Assembly (NCBI RefSeq): GCF_022539505.1
Contig: NC_061510.1
Span: 277,284,330-277,348,329 of the forward strand
Direction: 5' to 3'
DNA: 64,000 bases
Source: Lolium rigidum
Taxonomy: Eukaryota > Streptophyta > Magnoliopsida > Poales > Poaceae
A program made the translations under genes and the position numbers. A model generated the notes under the pieces. It searched no databases. It was given only the letters and a program-made list of their open reading frames with translations, and was not told the origin of the DNA. Positions 12,082-22,742 of the stretch are shown here, piece after piece. Numbering within the stretch: the first letter of the stretch is position 1; each line of letters opens with the position of its first letter.

Positions 12082-12385
12082 AGCAACCGCTGAAACTTAT
12101 ATCTTCCTTTGTGTTGCTTCAATGCCTTTACTAAGAATTTATTGCTTTATGAGTAACTCTTATGCAAGTCTTATTGATGCTTGTCTTGAAAGTATTATTC
12201 ATGAAAAGTCTTTGCTAGATGATTCATTTGTTTACTCATTGTCTTTACCATTGCTTTGAATCACTTCATTCATCTCATATGCTTACAATGGTATGATCGA
12301 GATTATGATAGCATGTCACTTAAGAAATTATCTTTGTTATCGTTTACCTACCCGAGGACGAGTAGGAACTAAGCTTGGGGATGCT
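12082..12385 (+). mobile_element. 3' internal end and PPT of a plus-strand element
   Basis: Matches 19116-19420, the last part of the internal region of the downstream plus-strand element, and ends in the same PPT context (AAGCTTGGGGATGC) directly before an LTR. Its upstream part was displaced when the minus-strand element inserted at 12081/12082. Confidence 0.8.
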
Positions 12386-15359
12386 TGATACGTCTCAAAC
12401 GTATCTATAATTTCTTATGTTCCATGCTAGTTTTATGACAATACCTACATGTTTTGTTCACACTTTATATCGTTTTGATGCGTTTTCCGGAAATAACCTA
12501 TTAACGAGATGCCGAAGTGCCAGTTCCTGTTTTCTGCTGTTTTTGGTTCCAGAAAGGCTGTTCGGGCAATATTCTCGGAATTCGACGAAACGAAGACCCA
12601 ACATCTTATTTTTCCTGGAAGACCCATAGAACACCGAAGGAGAGTCGGAGGCAGGCCAGAGGGCCACCACACCATAAGGCGGCGCGGCCCCAGGCCTGGC
12701 CGCGCCAGCTGATACGTCTCAAACGTATCTATAATTTCTTATGTTCCATGCTAGTTTTATGACAATACCTACATGTTTTGTTCACACTTTATATCGTTTT
12801 GATGCGTTTTCCGGAACTAACCTATTAACGAGATGACGAAGTGCCAGTTCCTGTTTTCTGTTGTTTTTGGTTTCAGAAATCCTAGTAAGGAAATATTCTC
12901 GGAATTGGACGAAATCAACGCCCAGCATCCTATTTTTCCACGAAGCTTCCAGAACACCCGAGAGCCTTCCGACTCCGCTTCTTCGCCTATTTAAAGGTCC
13001 CTGACCTAAATCTTCGAGACGGAAAAGCCACGGTACGAGAAACCTTCCAGAGCCGCCGCCATCGCGAAGCCAAGATCTGGGGGACAGGAGTCTCTGTTCC
13101 GGCACGCCGCCGGGACGGGGAAGTGCCCCCGGAAGGCTTCTCCATCGACACCACCGCCATCTTCATCAACGCTGTTGTCTCCCATGAGGAGGGAGTAGTT
13201 CTCCATCGAGGCTAAGGGCTGTACCGGTAGCTATGTGGTTAATCTCTCTCCTATGTACTTCAATACAATGATCTCATGAGCTGCCTTACATGATTGAGAT
13301 TCATATGAGCGTTGTATCACTATTAGTCTATGTGCTACTCTTGTGATGTTATGAAAGTAGTCTATTCCTCATTCACGGTGTAATGGTGACAGTGTGTGCA
13401 TCGTGTAGTACTTGGCGTAGGTTATGATCATAATCTCTTGTAGGTTATGGAGTTAATTATTACTATGATAGTATTGATGTGATTTATTCCCCCTTCATAG
13501 TGTAAAGGTGATAGTGTGTATGCTATGTTAGTACTCGGTTTAAATTGCAAAGATCTATTATGCTCTAAAGGTTACTTAAATATGGATGCCGAATGTTGTG
13601 GCGCTTGTTAACTCCGGCTTGAGGGAGCTCTTGTAGCCCTACACAACGAATGGTGTTCATTATCAAACAAGAGTATATGTAGCACAAAGGAAGGGAACTT
13701 ATTTATTTATGTGATCAATGTTGAGAGTGTCCACTAGTGAAAGTATGATCCCTAGGCCTTGTTTCCAAATACTGCAATCAACGCTTGTTTACTGTTTTAC
13801 TGCATCTTTACTTCCTGCAATATTACTACCATCAACTGCACGCCAGCAAGCACTTTTCTGGCGCCGTTAGTACTGCTCATATCATTCATATCACTTGTAT
13901 TTCACTATCTCTTCGCCGAACTAGTGCACCTATACATCTGACAAGTGTATTAGGTGTGTTGGGGACACAAGAGACTTCTTGTATCGTGATTGCAGGGTTG
14001 CTTGAGAGGGATATCTTTGACCTCTTCCTCCCTGAGTTCGATAAACCTTGGGTGATCCACTTAAGGGAAACTTGCTGCTGTTCTACAAACCTCTGCTCTT
14101 GGAGGCCCAACACTGTCTACAAGAATAGAAGCACACGTAGACATCACCAGCCTATGGTGAGGAGGCCCCAGGCACCTCCCTGCGCCGCCTCTTCGCCTAT
14201 AAGACCCCTTTCGACCTAAAAACGCGATACCAATTGACGAAACTCCAGAAAGACTCCAGGGGCGCCACCGCCATCGCGAAACTCCAATTTGGGGGACAGA
14301 ATCTCTGTTCCGGCACGCCGCCGGGACGGGAAGTGCCCCCGGAAGCCATCTCCATCGACGCCACCGCCTCCATCATGCTCCGTGAGTAGTTCCCCCATGG
14401 ACTACGGGTTCTAGCTGTAGCTAGTTGGTACTCTCTCCCCCATGTACTTCAATACAATGATCTCATGAGCTGCCTTACATGATTGAGATTCATCCGATGT
14501 AATCGGTGTTGTGTTTGTTGGGATCCGATGGATTGTTACATTATGATTAGTCTATCTATAAAGTTTATGAAGTTATTGTTGCTGCAATCTTGTTGTGTTT
14601 AATGCTTGTCACTAGGGCCCGAGTGGCATGATCTTAGATTTAAGCTCTATACTTATTGCTTAGATTGTATCTACAAGTTGTTTGCACATGTCTATGTCCG
14701 GAACCCGAGGCCCCGGAGAGACAACGAATCGGTACAACCGGAGGGGAAGGCTTAGGTATGAGGATCACATGTTTTCACGGAGTGTTAATGCTTTGCTCCG
14801 GTGCTCTATTAAAAGGAGTACCTTAATTTCCAAGTAGATTCCCTAGAGGCCCGGCTGCCACCGGCTGGTAGGACAAAAGATGTTATGCAAGTTTCTCATT
14901 GCGAGCACGTATGACTATATATGGAAAACATGCCTACATGATTAATAATCTTGATGTTCTGTCTTAATGCTATTTCAATCCTATCAATTGCCCAACTGTA
15001 ATTTGTTCACCCAACACTTGCTATTGGAGAGTTACCACTAGTGTAGATAGCTGGGAACCCCGGTCCATCTCTCATCATCATATACTCGGTCCTATATGTC
15101 ATTGGAAGTAGTATCAACTATTTTCTGGTGCCATTGCTCTCATATTACCGCTACTCGCTGCCGTGTTACTCGTTACTATTGCTCCCATATTACCGCTGCT
15201 TTCACATCACCCCCGTTACTAGTGCTTTTCCAGTGCAGCTGAATTGACAACTCGGTTGTTAAGGCTTATAAGTATTCTTTACCTCCCCTTGTGTCGAATC
15301 AATAAATTTGGGTTTTACTTCCCTCGAAGACTGTTGCGATCCCCTATACTTGTGGGTCA
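12386..15359 (+). mobile_element. LTR of plus-strand element, split by a solo LTR
   Basis: The LTR runs 12386-12709 and resumes at 14152 (14147-14151 is the duplicated target), ending CTTGTGGGTCA at 15359. Without the insertion it is about 1.53 kb, the same as the 3' copy at 19421-20950, and the two are almost identical by eye. It has a PPT on its left and a primer binding site on its right, so it serves as 3' LTR of one unit and 5' LTR of the next. Confidence 0.85.
12710..14146 (+). mobile_element. Solo LTR with TSD CCAGC
   Basis: Starts TGATACGTCT and ends AGACATCA, with no internal region. It is flanked by perfect 5-bp copies of CCAGC (12705-12709 and 14147-14151). Removing it restores the continuity seen in the 3' LTR copy near 19735-19745. 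It belongs to the same family as 10370-12081 and 23812-25432. Confidence 0.92.
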
Positions 15360-15373
15360 TCAAGACTATTTTC

Positions 15374-15391
15374 TGGCGCCGTTGCCGGGGA
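15374..15391 (+). promoter_or_regulatory. Primer binding site (tRNA-Asp type)
   Basis: TGGCGCCGTTGCCGGGGA lies 14 bases after the 5' LTR end. It is complementary to the 3' end of plant tRNA-Asp, which would prime minus-strand synthesis. Confidence 0.85.
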
Positions 15392-15629
15392 GGCATAGCT
15401 CTACTCATAAGTTCACCTGGGGAGTACACTCCACCTCTCTCTCTGTTTTTATTTTATTTTGGTTTGCTTAGTTTACTTCTGTCTAGTATTGTTTTGCTTA
15501 GTTTATTTCTGTCTAGTATTGTTTTGCTTAGTTTACTTTTGTCTAGTTTCTTTTTGTCTTGTTTTACTTTTCTTATATACCCAAAAATCCATAAAAATTT
15601 GAAAAACCGAAAAATTAAAAACTGTTGTT

Positions 15630-16955
15630 ATGGGAGAACCCACAACCTATCTGGAGCTTATAGAATTATATAATAATTATAGAGAATCAAGAACGGGAAA
15701 AGTTATGAGTGCTGTGATAGAAAAATTGAATACAATCGCTAAAATCTTGCTTAAACGCCATAATATAAACTGTTGCTCTAAACAGGATACTAAACATCTT
15801 AAATTTCAATGTGGCTTTAGTGAGGAAGTTTTAATTAAGAACTATAATTGGAATAGCTATATTCATTTTGGGTTCGAAGAAGTAGAACAATTTGTTTTGT
15901 TTATGGGATCTTCTGAAATAGAATCCTTCATGGCTAAAAATTATGAAACGTGTGTTGTTTGTAAGGACCTTAAAGATTATGTCTCTTCTATCCTTAATTT
16001 TTGCATAGAAAGTTACAGTGATAATCCTTATATCATTGATTATAAAGAGAGACTCATTAATGCACAAGAATGCACTCACAATTTGCAGGAACCTGTGGAG
16101 GAAGAAATTGATGAACCTGAAAGCTCATTTGATGAAAAAGAAGAGGAGAGTAATGAACAAAAGGAGGAAGAATGGATTAGCTACCCATGCCAACCTTCTA
16201 ATGAGAGTAACTCTTTATCTCTTACACTATTTGATTGTCCTCCATGCTTACCAAAGAAGGACGAATGTTATGTTCCTGTGGATTCTCTTGAAATATTACC
16301 TATGAGTAAAACTTGTGAGAATGATTATGCTACCGTTATCTATGATAATCCATGCTATTTTTATAAATCTTATGATAATGCTTTGTTTGTGCCTGATATC
16401 GAAATGCATGGTACTAAAGAGTTTTGCTTAGCAAATGTTTATGATAAAGCTCTAGATGATGGTCCTATGTTACTTGATAATATTAATTGTACTACTAATG
16501 AAAATGGGATTGGAGAGGTCTTGACTTAATCTAGGAGTCCCATATCTTTTGAGATTTATCAATCATCTTGTTATAGTATTGATAAAAGTAGTTTTGAAAG
16601 TTCTGATCCGATTATTTTTAAGCTTGATAAAAATTATGTGTTTATGGATCATGAAAAGTATGCTGCATGTGATAGTTATATTGTTGAGTTTATCCATGAA
16701 GCTACTGAAAATTATTATGAGAAAGGAAAATATGGTTGTAGAAATTTGCATGGTACTAAAACACCTCTCTATATGCTGAAAATTTTGAAGTTACTCTTGT
16801 TCTATCTTGCTATGCTTATCACTTTGTTCTTCATGAATTTATTTGTGTACAAGATTCTTATGCATAGGAATTGGGTTAGACTTAAATTTGTTTTGAATTT
16901 TCTTTTTGATGCTCTCTTTTGCTTCAATTCTTATTTCTTGCGAGTGCATCATTAA
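15630..16955 (+). pseudogene. Unknown element-encoded protein, one in-frame stop
   Basis: An ATG frame of 299 codons stops at TAA 16527-16529. The same frame then stays open to 16955. The second part holds the block shared with the minus-strand relative (CDSYIVEF, YYEKGKYGCRN, TKTPLYMLK). The first part starts MGEPTTYLELIELYNN, has a CVVCKDLKDY segment, and is very acidic from residue 150 to 190. No known domain was recognised. Because the most conserved block lies after the stop, this copy looks disabled unless the stop is read through. It is the only sizeable protein of the element and could be a Gag-like or RNA-binding product. That is inference. Confidence 0.5.
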
Positions 16956-17570
16956 AACTACTGAGCCCATCTTAATGGCTATAAAGAAAGCACTTCTTGG
17001 GAGATAACCCATGTGTTTATTTTGCTACTGTTTTGTTGTGTCTTGGAAGTTGTTACTACTGTAGCAACCTCTCCTTATCTTTATTTTATTGCAATGTTGT
17101 GCCAAGTGAAGTCTCTAATAGAAGGTTGATACTAGATTTGGATTACTGCGCAGAAATAGATTTCTTGCTGTCACGAATTTGGGTAGGATTCTCTGTAGGT
17201 AACTCAGAAAAATCTGCCAATTTACGTGAGTGTTCCTCAGATATGTACGCAACTTTCATTAGTTTTGAGTTTTCTGATTTTAGCAACGGAAGTACCTCTT
17301 AAAAATTCATGTTTACTGGCTGTTCTGTTTTGACAGATTCTGTCTCTGTTTTTTGCATTGTCTCTTGTGGACTTTAAGCAAGGCTTTCTAGACGTGAAGA
17401 GCTGTAGCTAATGTTTTATTGAGTTCTTGCAATGTGTCACTACAGGACTAAAGTGGATTAAAGTTTTTTGAGTACTAACCCTTCTAATGAAGTTTATGAG
17501 AAGTTTGGTGTGAAGGAAGTTTTCAAGGGTCAAGAGAGGAGGATGATATATGATCAAGAAGAGTGAAAAG

Positions 17571-17658
17571 TCTAAGCTTGGGGATGCTCCCGTGGTTCAT
17601 CCCTGCATATTTCAAGAAGACTCAAGCGTCTAAGCTTGGGGATGCCCAAGGCATCCCC
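17571..17658 (+). repeat. Repeated PPT core and hairpin
   Basis: TCTAAGCTTGGGGATGC occurs at 17571-17587 and again at 17629-17645. Its core AAGCTTGGGGATGC also forms the PPT at 19407-19420. The second copy continues into a perfect 9-bp stem with a 3-base loop (17638-17658). The minus-strand element has the same arrangement, with its hairpin at 8685-8705. Confidence 0.8.
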
Positions 17659-19406
17659 TTCTTCATCATCAATTTATCAGGTTTCTTCTATTTAAACTAT
17701 ATTTTTATTCGGTCACATCTTATGTGCTTTACTTGGAGCGTCTGTGTGCTTTTATTTTTGTTTGTTTTTGAATAAATTCGGATCCTAGCAATCCTTGTGT
17801 GGGAGAGAGACACGCTCCGCTTTTTCATATGAACACTTGTGTTCTTCGTTTTACTTTTAATGTTCATGGCGGAGTTGAAAACCGCAACACTTATTGGTAT
17901 TTGGTTGGAAACAGAAAATGCTTCATATTGTCTTGAATAATTTGATACTTGGCAATTGTTTTGAGCTCTCAAGTAGATCATGTTTAAGCTCTTGCATCAT
18001 GTAGTTTGAACCTATTAGTGGAGAACTACCGTAGAGCTTGTTGAAATTTGGTTTGCGTGATTGGTCTCTCTAAGGTCTAGATATTTTCTGGTAAAAGTGT
18101 TTGAGCAACAAGGAAGACAATGTAGAGTCTTATAATGCTTGCAATATGTTCTTATGTAAGTTTTGCTGTATCGGTTCATACTTGTGTTTGCTTCAAACAA
18201 CCTTGCTAGCCAAAGCCTTGTACTGAGAGGGAATGCTTCTCGTGCATCCAAAACCTTGAGCCAAAACTTATGCCATTTGTGTCCACCATATCTACCTATT
18301 ACGTGGTATTTCCTGCCATTCCAAGTAAATACTTCATGTGCTACCTTTAAACAATTCAAAAGTTATTATCTCTTATTTGTGTCAATGTTTTATAGCTCAT
18401 GAGGAAGTATGTGGTGTTTTATCTTTCGATCTTCTCATTTACTCCGGACAGACTTTCACCAATGGACTAGTGGCACATCCGCTTATCCAATAATTTTGCA
18501 AAAAGAGCTGGCAATGGGGTTCCCAGCCCCGATTAATTAACTTTCATTAATAATTCTCTTCACACGTTTTGCCCTGATCTATCAGTAAGCAACTTAATTT
18601 TGCAAATAGACACTCCTCCATGGTATGTGAATGTTGGAAGGCACCCGAGGATTCGGTTAGCCATGGCTTGTGTAAGCAAAAGGTTGGGAGGAGTGTCATC
18701 CATAAATAATGAAACTAAAGTACATGTGTAAACAAAAGAGAAGGGGGATGATCTACCTTGTTGGTAGAGATAACGTCCTTCATGGGAGCCGCTCTTGAGA
18801 GTCTGGTTGATGAGGTAGTTAGAGTGCCCACAACCATTCGTTCACAACAACAAACACCTCTCAAAATTTTACTTTTATGCTCTCTATATGATTTCAAAAC
18901 TTGAAAAGCTCTAGCACATGATTTTATCCCTGCTTCCCTCTGCGAAGGGCCATTCTTTTACTTTTATGTTGAGTCGGTTTACCTACTTCCTTCCATCTTA
19001 GAAGCAAACACTTGTGTCAAGCTGTGCATTGATTCTTACATACTTGCTTATTTGCATTCATCATATTACTTTGTGTTGACAATTATCCATGAGATATGCA
19101 TGTTGAAAGTTGAAAGCAACTCGCTGAAACTTATATCTTCCTTTGTGTTGCTTCGATGCCTTTACTTTGAATTTATTGCTTTATGAGTTAACTCTTATGC
19201 AAGACTTTTGATGCTTGTCTTGAAAGTACTATTCATGAAAAGTTTTGCTATATGTTATCTATTTGTTAGCAACTATAGATCATTGCCTTGAGTCACTTCA
19301 TTCATCTCATATGCTTTACAATAGTATGATCAAGGTTATGTAAGTAGCATGTCACTACAGAAATTATTCTTTTTATCGTTTACCTACTTGAGGGCGAGTA
19401 GGAACT

Positions 19407-19420
19407 AAGCTTGGGGATGC
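19407..19420 (+). promoter_or_regulatory. Polypurine tract before 3' LTR
   Basis: AAGCTTGGGGATGC directly abuts the TGATACG start of the 3' LTR at 19421. The same word stands before the LTR at 12386. Confidence 0.75.
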
Positions 19421-20950
19421 TGATACGTCTCCAACGTATCTATAATTTCTGATGTTCCATGCTTGTTTTATGACAATACCTACATGTTTTGCTCACACTT
19501 TATGATGATTTCATGCATTTTCCGTAACTAACCTATTAACAAGATGCCGAAGTTCCAGTTCCTGTTTTCTGCTGTTTTTGGTTCCAGAAAGGCTGTTCGG
19601 GCAATATTCTCGGAATTCGACGAAACGAAGACCCAACATCTTATTTTTCCCAGAAGACCCCAGAACACCGAAGGAGAGTCGAAGGCGGGCCAGAGGGCCA
19701 CCACACCATAAGGCGGCGCGGCCCCAGGCCTGTCCGCGCCGGCCTATGGTGAGGAGGCCCTGAGCACCTCCCTGCGCCGCCTCTTCGCCTATAAGACCCC
19801 TTTCGACCTAAAAACGCGATACCAATTGACGAAACTCCAGAAAGACTCCAGGGGCGCCGCCGCCATCGCGAAACTCCAATTCGGGGGACATAATCTCTGT
19901 TCCGGCACGCCGCCGGACGGGAAGTGCCCCGGAAGCCATCTCCATCGACGCCACCGCCTCCATCATGCTCCGTGAGTAGTTCCCCCATGGACTACGGGTT
20001 CTAGCTGTAGCTAGTTGGTACTCTCTCCCCCATGTACTTCAATACAATGATCTCATGAGCTGCCTTACATGATTGAGATTCATCTGATGTAATCGGTGTT
20101 GTGTTTGTTGGGATCCGATGGATTGTTACATTATGATTAGTCTATCTATAAAGTTTATGAAGTTATTGTTGCTGCAATCTTGTTGTGTTTAATGCTTGTC
20201 ACTAGGGCCCGAGTGGCATGATCTTAGATTTAAGCTCTATACTTATTGCTTAGATTGTATCTACAAGTTGTTTGCACATGTCTATGTCCGGAACCCGAGG
20301 CCCCGGAGTGACAAAGAATCGGGACAAGCTGGAGGGGAAGGCTTAGGTATGAGGATCACATGTTTCCACGGAGTGTTAATGCTTTGCTCCGGTGCTCTAT
20401 TAAAAGGAGTACCTTAATTTCCAGTAGATTCCTTAGAGGCCCGGCTACCACCGGCTGGTAGGACAAAAGATGTTATGTAAGTTTCTCATTGCGAGCACGT
20501 ATGACTATATATGGAAAACATGCCTACATGATTAATAATCTTGATGTTCTGTCTTAATGCTATTTCAATCCTATCAATTGCCCAACTGTAATTTGTTCAC
20601 CCAACACTTGCTATTGGAGAGTTACCACTAGTGTAGATAGCTGGGAACCCCGGTCCATCTCTCATCATCATATACTCGGTCCTATATGTCATTGGAAGTA
20701 GTATCAACTATTTTCTGGTGCCATTGCTCTCATATTACTGACTACCGCTGTTGTATTATCGTTACTATTTCTCCCATATTACTCGCTGCTTTCACATCAC
20801 CCCTGTTACTAGTGCTTTTCCCGGTGCAGCTGAATTGACAACTCAGTTGTTAAGGCATATAAGTATTCTTTACCTCCCCTAGTGTCGAATCAATAAATTT
20901 GGGTTTTACTTCCCTCGAAGACTGTTGCGATCCCCTATACTTGTGGGTCA
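19421..20950 (+). mobile_element. 3' LTR of plus-strand element
   Basis: A 1530-bp LTR, TGATACGTCTCC to GTGGGTCA. It is almost identical to the split copy at 12386-15359; for example 14401-14700 and 20001-20280 differ at only one or two places. TTAGG at 20951-20955 is the expected right target duplication. The insertion lies inside the antisense ORF of a Tat-type gypsy element. Confidence 0.9.
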
Positions 20951-20955
20951 TTAGG

Positions 20956-21089
20956 ATGTCATCCTCAGATGCGGAGATGAAGCCGAGAGAGCGCAGCTTA
21001 TTCACGTCGCGGCTGGAAATGGCGGAGGCGCTCCAGTTGCGGCTGACTTTGGCCGCTTCCGAGGTGCTGGTGTTCTTCTTCTTGCCCAT
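20956..21089 (-). pseudogene. Antisense additional ORF of Tat/RIRE2-like gypsy element, N-terminal remnant
   Basis: On the minus strand an ATG at 21089 opens a frame beginning MGKKKNTSTSE and reaching SASEDDIL, where the LTR insertion at 20950/20951 cuts it. This start is typical of grass proteins annotated as putative gypsy-type transposon (Transposase_28-like). In RIRE2/Tat elements such frames lie between pol and the 3' LTR in antisense, which is the arrangement here. A minus-strand TATA-like GGCATAAATAG at 21188-21198 stands about 100 bp upstream of the ATG. The rest of the protein is not in the window. Confidence 0.6.
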
Positions 21090-21515
21090 GACGTACGGAG
21101 CTTCTGAAGAAGGAGCAGAGGAGGCAAGAAGGCTTGAGAAAGAAGATGAGTAGTAAGAGGCGTGAAAAGTAAAGACGAGGAGGCCCCCTATTTATGCCGT
21201 TAGAATTTGTGTAAAATCGTGGCCATAACTCCACAGACGTCGTGGGAGGTGGAGAAGATCTGGTTGTACACGTGGCGCTTAAAGAAGGAACGGAACCGGC
21301 GGCCCATTATTCCCACGTTGCGCGAAAATCGAGGAGACGCCTCGGTCGCCGCGCATGCACTGGTCAATTCCTAAAAACTGCCCGCGCAGAACTAGGGTGG
21401 CCCGTCAGGTCAAGTCTTGTCAATCGGGCCACAGCAGCAGCACGTCATCAATGACATCATGGACGCTGTCAAGGGCAGTCGAAGGAAAATAAAGAATCAT
21501 CGGATGTTGGGACTT

Positions 21516-22123
21516 GAGTCTACACCCGATCACAAGTGCTCGTGTCCAGACTCGGGGGCTACTCCCATCGGGAGCGCTGGACGCGCACCCGATAAAATAA
21601 GGACTCGAAGATATTCCTGTGAAGAGATGTTTGGAGATAAGGATGGAATGCTCAGCTCGAGTCTGCACCCAGTTGCAAGCACCCGCGCCCAGACTCGGGG
21701 GCTACTCCCATCGGGAGTGCGTGATGCGCACCCGACAGAACTTTTTTGCACTACAGGATCATGCCCGGGGACTTGATTCTGTGTAGGGTAACGTTGTTTT
21801 GCCATCGGCAGTTAACCAACAAAAGTTGGGCACGTTACTCATTATCCCTTGCATGAACAAAATGTATCGGATGACCTACGAAGATTTGCAGAAAAACTTT
21901 GGCAGAGCGAAACATTCGAGTGGTACAACTTGAGTCTACGCACGGATTGCAAGCATCCGTACCTAGACTCGGGGGCTACTCCCATCGGGAGCGCTGACGC
22001 GCACCCGACAGAAGAAGATGATGCTGATTCAAGATGAATAAGGACAATCGAGGAGAAGAACATCGGAAGAAGACATGCTCCAGTCTCTACCCAAACTATG
22101 TTCGGCTAGACACTCGGGGCTAC
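21516..22123 (+). repeat. Four diverged repeats ending at the LTR edge
   Basis: Units begin GAGTCTNCNCCC-like at about 21514, 21658, 21931 and 22081. Three of them contain AGACTCGGGGGCTACTCCC followed by the inverted partner CATCGGGAG (21548-21594, 21691-21737, 21965-22010). The fourth ends CACTCGGGGCTAC directly at the LTR start, so the PPT itself is the last repeat. Confidence 0.75.
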
Positions 22124-22445
22124 TGACGTGGGCATTACCCTTCGGGTAATTGACATTGCCCTATCCCGTATTCTGTAGTTGGAGGCCCATGAAGGCACTT
22201 GGATGGTGCACCAGAAGATTCCTTGATGAGCAAGACAAAGAAGCGGCCGCACAAGGAAAGATTAGATTTAAAACTATTGTAAACCTAGTCGTACTCGGTT
22301 AGACCTCTGGGGACCTGGCCTCCTATATAAAGGCCAGGAGAGGAGCTGCCGAGGGACACATGATCAATCTTAGCAACCTTGGCCATCTAAACCTTAGAGC
22401 TAGGTTACCATAGCACTTAGCCATCTCGACGAGATCTCAGCCGAA

Positions 22446-22674
22446 GAAGTCGAGGAAGTACCGGAGAAAAGCTGAAGCCGGCAGCCCCAGCCCCCGGTCG
22501 AAGTGCGCGCCAAAGACGACCCGTTCGCTGGGCTCCGGCTCCGGCTCCACTTCGTTCCCCGGAGCTCGCGTAATCACTTGCGTCGGGATCCGGCGGAGGC
22601 GCACCAAGCGGGCGATGTCTGCCTCGGTCATGTACGACCCTTCCCATGATCCGCTCGGGAGAGCCATGGTCGTG

Positions 22675-22710
<36 letters not shown>

Positions 22711-22742
22711 CCAAGAAAGCAAAAACGGCGACGAAGAACCAC
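22446..22742 (-). pseudogene. Antisense additional ORF (Transposase_28-like N terminus), truncated
   Basis: A minus-strand frame with possible starts at 22742 or 22667. From the second ATG it reads MALPSGSWEGSYMTEADI, then RIPTQVITRAPG, VVFGAHFDRGLGLP and FLRYFLDFFG, a very typical beginning of grass putative gypsy-type transposon proteins. It is cut at 22445 by the neighbouring LTR fragment, leaving about 75-100 codons. A Ser-rich lead (encoded by the GAA/GAG microsatellite at 22676-22712) precedes MALPSG if the first ATG is used. A minus-strand CTATAAAT at 22988-22995 could be its TATA box. Its role in the element is unknown. Confidence 0.65.

Larger units (their letters stand above)
15360..19420 (+). 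mobile_element. Internal region of plus-strand non-autonomous LTR element
   Basis: About 4.06 kb between two nearly identical LTRs. It holds a primer binding site, one unknown reading frame (15630-16955 with one stop) and a long non-coding stretch with PPT-like repeats and a hairpin (17571-17658). No gag, protease, RT, RNase H or integrase motif is visible in any frame. The element is therefore non-autonomous, and its near-identical LTRs suggest a fairly recent insertion. Confidence 0.8.
20951..22445 (+). mobile_element. 3' end of a Tat/RIRE2-like gypsy element (truncated)
   Basis: Contains the antisense ORF start, a 3' untranslated region with four diverged repeats, a PPT-like CTCGGGGCTAC and an LTR start at 22124. 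The LTR part (22124-22445) matches the first 320 bp of the complete solo LTR at 28150-28674 and then stops in mid-LTR at a junction with a second element. A CTATATAAAGG promoter box lies at about 22323-22333. The upstream coding region is absent. Confidence 0.75.

Noticed and set aside
21516..22123. CRISPR-like array
   Set aside because: Repeat spacing is irregular, repeats are diverged, the context is a plant retrotransposon, and no cas genes exist in a nuclear plant sequence.
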